Shown here one piece after another: positions 60,400 to 64,000 of a DNA stretch of 64,000 nucleotides. Within the stretch, counting starts at the first letter, position 1, and the number at the start of each line of letters is the position of its first letter. The stretch covers positions 81,090-145,089 of the forward strand of contig VTPC01004748.1 in NCBI GenBank assembly GCA_011009095.1, given 5' to 3'. Position numbers and translations under genes: made by a program. This stretch comes from Ignelater luminosus (Eukaryota; Arthropoda; Insecta; Coleoptera; Elateridae). The notes beneath the pieces were generated by a model, which saw nothing but the letters and a program-made list of their open reading frames with translations, did not search any database and was not told the DNA's origin.

Positions 60400-63316
60400 T
60401 CAGCTATCGGTAGTATTATCAGCATTATTCTCAGCGTTATTCTCAGCGTTACCCTCCGTGGTGGTGATAGATGATTTTCTTCTTAATCTATATTCAGTAG
60501 GAGTTAACATCCCCCCTTAATATAGTATCAAAAGAAATATTTACACCCTTTTCACTCATTTTACAATACATATCCCAACATTGTTTCTCTTTTGGTGTGT
60601 CAAATACTGGTTCGGCGTCAGGATTTTCTTCGGGATTTGAATTTTCTTTTGGGTCATCTTTCGTTTCAGATTTCTTCTTAGAAGAATTATTGTCATGTTC
60701 AGTTTTATTGGAATTTCCTGATGTATTGCGAACACTTTTTGGTTGTTTGTTCTGCGATGTCGAATTTTCCATCGATTTTGAATTCGTTGATGTATTTTCC
60801 TCTTCTTTGTCTTCGTCCACGCTAAAACAACATAGCAATTATTAGTTTCGCTACTCGCTAGTTAGTATTTTATTAAGAAAATAAATTGAACATTAAAAGT
60901 TTGTTAAGTTTAATGTTGTTGAAAGCGGCTTCATCGTGGAATTTAAACAGAATTTAAGATAATTTCAACCATTTAGCTTGAAGTACATACACATTGTTTC
61001 AAACTTTAATTATTTATTTCAGGCGAGGTGCACGCGAATTTTACACGTATGCTTAATAATTTGTTCAAACACTTATGTTTGCAGTTCTGCAGATTTATAA
61101 GGTGTATAGCTTCTGAAATATCCGTATTTTTTAAAAAAAAAGTTAAAGTAAACAAAAATGATCTTATTAAGCTAAGATCTTAATTAGTAAGAACAATTTT
61201 ATTACCAGAATTGAATTTTATTAAAATCTGAGAATGTCGAGGTGTTGGAAATTTGAAGTTTAAAACATTTGTGATACATAAATTCGAAAAACTTGTAATT
61301 CTTTTTTGAGTGAGTGAAAAACAAGGTGTAACGGTAACGCGGCACCTCCACTAAATTTGTCACGAAATGATTTGTGACGAAAGGACTAAATCAAAGAAAA
61401 AACAAACAATAAATCAGCAAACACATGATAGGATGATGATAGGACTAAAATAAGACCTGATAGGGAAGGTAGTAGTACTAAACTCAATCGTCAATTGGAA
61501 ATGAGACAAGTTACATTTTTAAATTACCGAGGGATACAGTAAAAGTTGTTATTTTATTTGAGATGACCAGCTATGGGATTCTGAATTTACGAAACATTGT
61601 CTGTAACTAATTTCACTTGTCTCTTAGAAACTAGTCGTGTTGAAATCACAGAGTTTAGATCATCGCGTTGAGTATTTCAAGAATTACAGCATCTAACGTC
61701 CATTCGGACATATAATGTATATTCATTTGGATATCATCCTTGCAAAGCTTGACTAGTTTCAGATCGTCAATTGGACATCTAAATTTATGATGAATGTATG
61801 TTCTGTTACTAACGAAGAATCCCACTAGCTGATCTGCAGATCTGTTCATAGCCCATTCCGGATCAGTTAACTTGACAGTATTCCAAACCACACAGCCTAA
61901 TCAAAAGAAGGAGAAGCAACCAGCTTTATTAGCAGCACCGCTTAGAAAATCGTAGATTTTCTCTCTCAACCTGAATTTTTGTTCATTGTTCATTCCAACC
62001 TATACTCTTGTTTTATTTATTTATAAATAAATAAACTTTAATCCATCTTGCAAATAAACCAAAACGGGCAAATAATACAATACAAACAAAAAAGAAAAAT
62101 AATATCAACGAGTGGAAAAAGAATACCGACAAACAAAAATAGAAATAGGAACAATAGGGCAAAAATAAGTAAAAGGAATTCTTTAAAATAAAAAGAACTT
62201 TTTGAAAAAAGATGCAAGGTGCTATCCAAATTAGAACAACAAAGTTCCGCCCACCTGGTGCATGACGTCACAACGCTCACTATTTGGTGACAATTGACTG
62301 TCTTAACGTGGGACTTTGAAGAAGCTAGACGTTGCCGATCTGCAATGCGTCCTAGTGACGATATACGAAATTCGAACGTTTATTAAATGTGGAAAAATAG
62401 TGCTTTGTCCTTTTCGCCTTCAAACTGATAAAAACTAATTAGTGAAAACAAGATTACATCTTCTCAGAAGCAATTTTGTCAATATATCTTGAAAAGCTCT
62501 TGAACAGTTAATAGGTATCTCTCATATTTTAACCTTCGAGTTGCAAAACTAAAGCTAGAACATTTTTTAGAGCACTTGATCTAACTGGTAGTTGACGTTT
62601 TCTTTGTTTTCTTGTATGGAACTATTAGGAGATCTATAAGAAAAATACATATGGGATAATGAGAGAATGAAACTGGAAAGAAGGTATAAACAAGAAGAAG
62701 ACCGTGCATATGTAACACGCAAGTAAATAAAGAGTTCCAAGGAAATAAACCTTCTGAGCTGGTGAAAGATCGAAGAGATTTGGTCTGTGATATAGAAACT
62801 ACGACTTCCGCTAATAATGTATTAAATGAACTCACAGGAGTTTAATATAATCTGAAGAGTCCCACAAAGTTGGATTTAAATTTAGAAACAAAACCAGAAA
62901 TTAAAAAAATTAGAAAAGTCTGATACTAATACTTAATTGAAAGCTCTCAGTATACGTCTTCGATGTTCATTTTAGATATGTGATAGTTATGCAAAAACTT
63001 CTACTTTTATTTGTTTTTGATTATCCTAGCATGAAATAATGCCTCATTGATTGCTTTCAAAGTAGGCCACATATATTCAGAAATTTTAATCGAAATCGAT
63101 GGCAAAGAATTTATAATATAATCTAAGATAAAGAACTCTTAAGGATTTTTAATATCATCATTTATCAACGTTTTTGGGTGTGAAGTTTTTTCGATGAAAT
63201 AAAACTTTAAGTGTAAAGGGCCAAAAGCAACTATTAGTTACATCTTACCCTGCATGATCTTCGGTGGTTTTACACTTTAACAAGATGATTTTCTTTTTAG
63301 ATTTCCACTTGCTCAT
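60400..63316 (-). CDS. Uncharacterised two-exon gene, frame broken at a C6/G6 run
   Basis: Exon 1 (63249-63316) starts MSKWKSKKKIILLKC and ends GG|GTAAG. Exon 2 (60400-60821) starts at TTTTAG|CGTGGACG. Joined, they read TEDHAGVDEDKEEEN without a break. The middle is disordered Ser/Asn/Lys/Glu-rich. The conserved-looking end reads PKEKQCWDMYCKMSEKGVNI, SFDTILRG, MLTPTEYRLRRKSS and three NAEN-type repeats (NAENNAENNAD). Total coding length is 490 nt, one more than a multiple of three. The extra base is in the six-C run at 60511-60516: in the assembled frame the protein stops at 60494, while with five it would continue to the TGA at 60400 (162 residues). I do not recognise the family; no enzyme motif, signal peptide or membrane helix is seen. 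Composition suggests a small cytosolic or nuclear protein. Confidence 0.65.
60822..63248 (-). other. Large intron of the uncharacterised gene
   Basis: About 2.4 kb with GT-AG ends on the minus strand. Short frames at 61655-61891, 62038-62280 and 62581-62835 have no recognisable content. No repeats identified. Confidence 0.45.
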
Positions 63317-64000
63317 GTTGGATTTTTAGGGCCCGCGCGGTCTCCGGAATGAATCTTAATTAAATACCATTAGCATACAAGGGTAAATTACATTTTTATC
63401 AACAAACTACACAATTTACAATTTTGATAGAAAATTAAACAAGTAACGGAACAAAAATCACTTTTTTCACTCGAACTTTTTGAGCGGTTGGAGCAAAGTA
63501 TTTGACTGCACGGAGGGCACATTTATTACTGAATAATTTTCTTGTAGGAGAAAGCTGAAACTCTAATCGATTGTTCGTTACATGATGTCAGTGAAATGAA
63601 ATATTTTCAAAAAAATTCATTACTTTCTGATATCCAAAATCCATTTGTTATTAAATTTTACTCAATTTGAAACGATTAGAAATAAATCCCAATATTTAAA
63701 GGTATAGTTCCAGTTAATAATTCATTAAAAGTGTTTGATCAATTTCGAAATTTCTATTAATTGTATTAATACATGACAAAATTGATTTATTGATTTATAA
63801 TTCATTTTTATGTAAAGCATAGTCTGGATATTAAATTTACATTAAAAGAGAATTATCTCCTTAACAATCGTTTTTGGTTGTTAAATGCGTTAATTAGCTT
63901 TAATTCTATAGTACCAGTCGTGTATTATTATTTAATAAAGACGTAAATAGAAAAAAAGTGAGAATATATTAGCGAAAATGTATTCGTACCAAGTAGTAAT
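63317..64000. other. 5' flank of the uncharacterised gene
   Basis: Contains a GC-rich patch (GGGCCCGCGCGGTCTCCGG, 63330-63348) just upstream of the ATG, probably the 5' UTR or promoter. The remainder is AT-rich with no gene. Confidence 0.45.

Noticed and set aside
61655..61891. 78-codon minus-strand frame
   Set aside because: No recognised motif and no plausible splice to the neighbouring exons.
1..64000. rRNA, tRNA genes, CRISPR arrays, bacterial operons or horizontally acquired genes
   Set aside because: Scanned for on both strands by eye; none found. All recognised genes are ordinary metazoan genes or transposons.

Overview
The window is AT-rich animal nuclear DNA, almost certainly from an insect. 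Its genes have short introns, mostly 50-100 bp, separated by long gene-poor stretches. There are at least four lineages of Tc1/mariner-type transposon plus MITEs, and all clearly recognisable single-copy genes are conserved metazoan housekeeping genes. I cannot assign the order. No prokaryotic, organellar or rRNA/tRNA features were seen. A 400-bp run of N (13505-13904) marks an assembly gap.

Layout. 1-5.1 kb is a transposon graveyard: a decayed Mutator-like transposase gene (- strand) with a mariner inserted at its 5' part, then a second, unrelated, broken mariner. 5.1-18.6 kb is gene-poor and holds a small MITE, a 35-bp tandem duplication, the gap and a GC-richer block of unknown origin. 18.7-19.6 kb is a third decayed mariner. 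20-26.8 kb shows no gene. EMC1 (- strand, 27.0-29.7 kb) is a single uninterrupted reading frame. ArfGAP1 (+, 32.5-41.6 kb) has eight coding exons; its 6.8-kb second intron carries a hAT relic, a 2.08-kb DD41D mariner-like element and, directly beside it, a 667-bp foldback MITE. 41.6-48.3 kb is intergenic with several inverted repeats.

From 48.3 to 63.3 kb the genes are dense: two intact tandem copies of gamma-SNAP (both -), POLE3/CHRAC-14 (+), LRSAM1 (-) and an uncharacterised two-exon gene (-). The second gamma-SNAP copy and POLE3 are head-to-head across about 350 bp, so they may share a promoter. EMC1 (ER membrane protein insertion), ArfGAP1 (COPI coat release) and gamma-SNAP (SNARE recycling) all serve the early secretory pathway, LRSAM1 is an E3 ligase of endosomal sorting, and POLE3 is a chromatin/replication histone-fold protein. 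I see no sign that they form a dedicated cluster.

The most noteworthy observations are: a U12-type intron kept in both gamma-SNAP copies; a degenerate ~118-bp tandem array inside one intron of the second gamma-SNAP copy whose core equals a tRNA-Lys primer-binding-site-like sequence, with a lone relative in LRSAM1; GC-AG introns; a mini-intron ambiguity and a 30-nt microexon in LRSAM1; and a one-base homopolymer frameshift in the uncharacterised gene. I found no convincing new multi-gene system.
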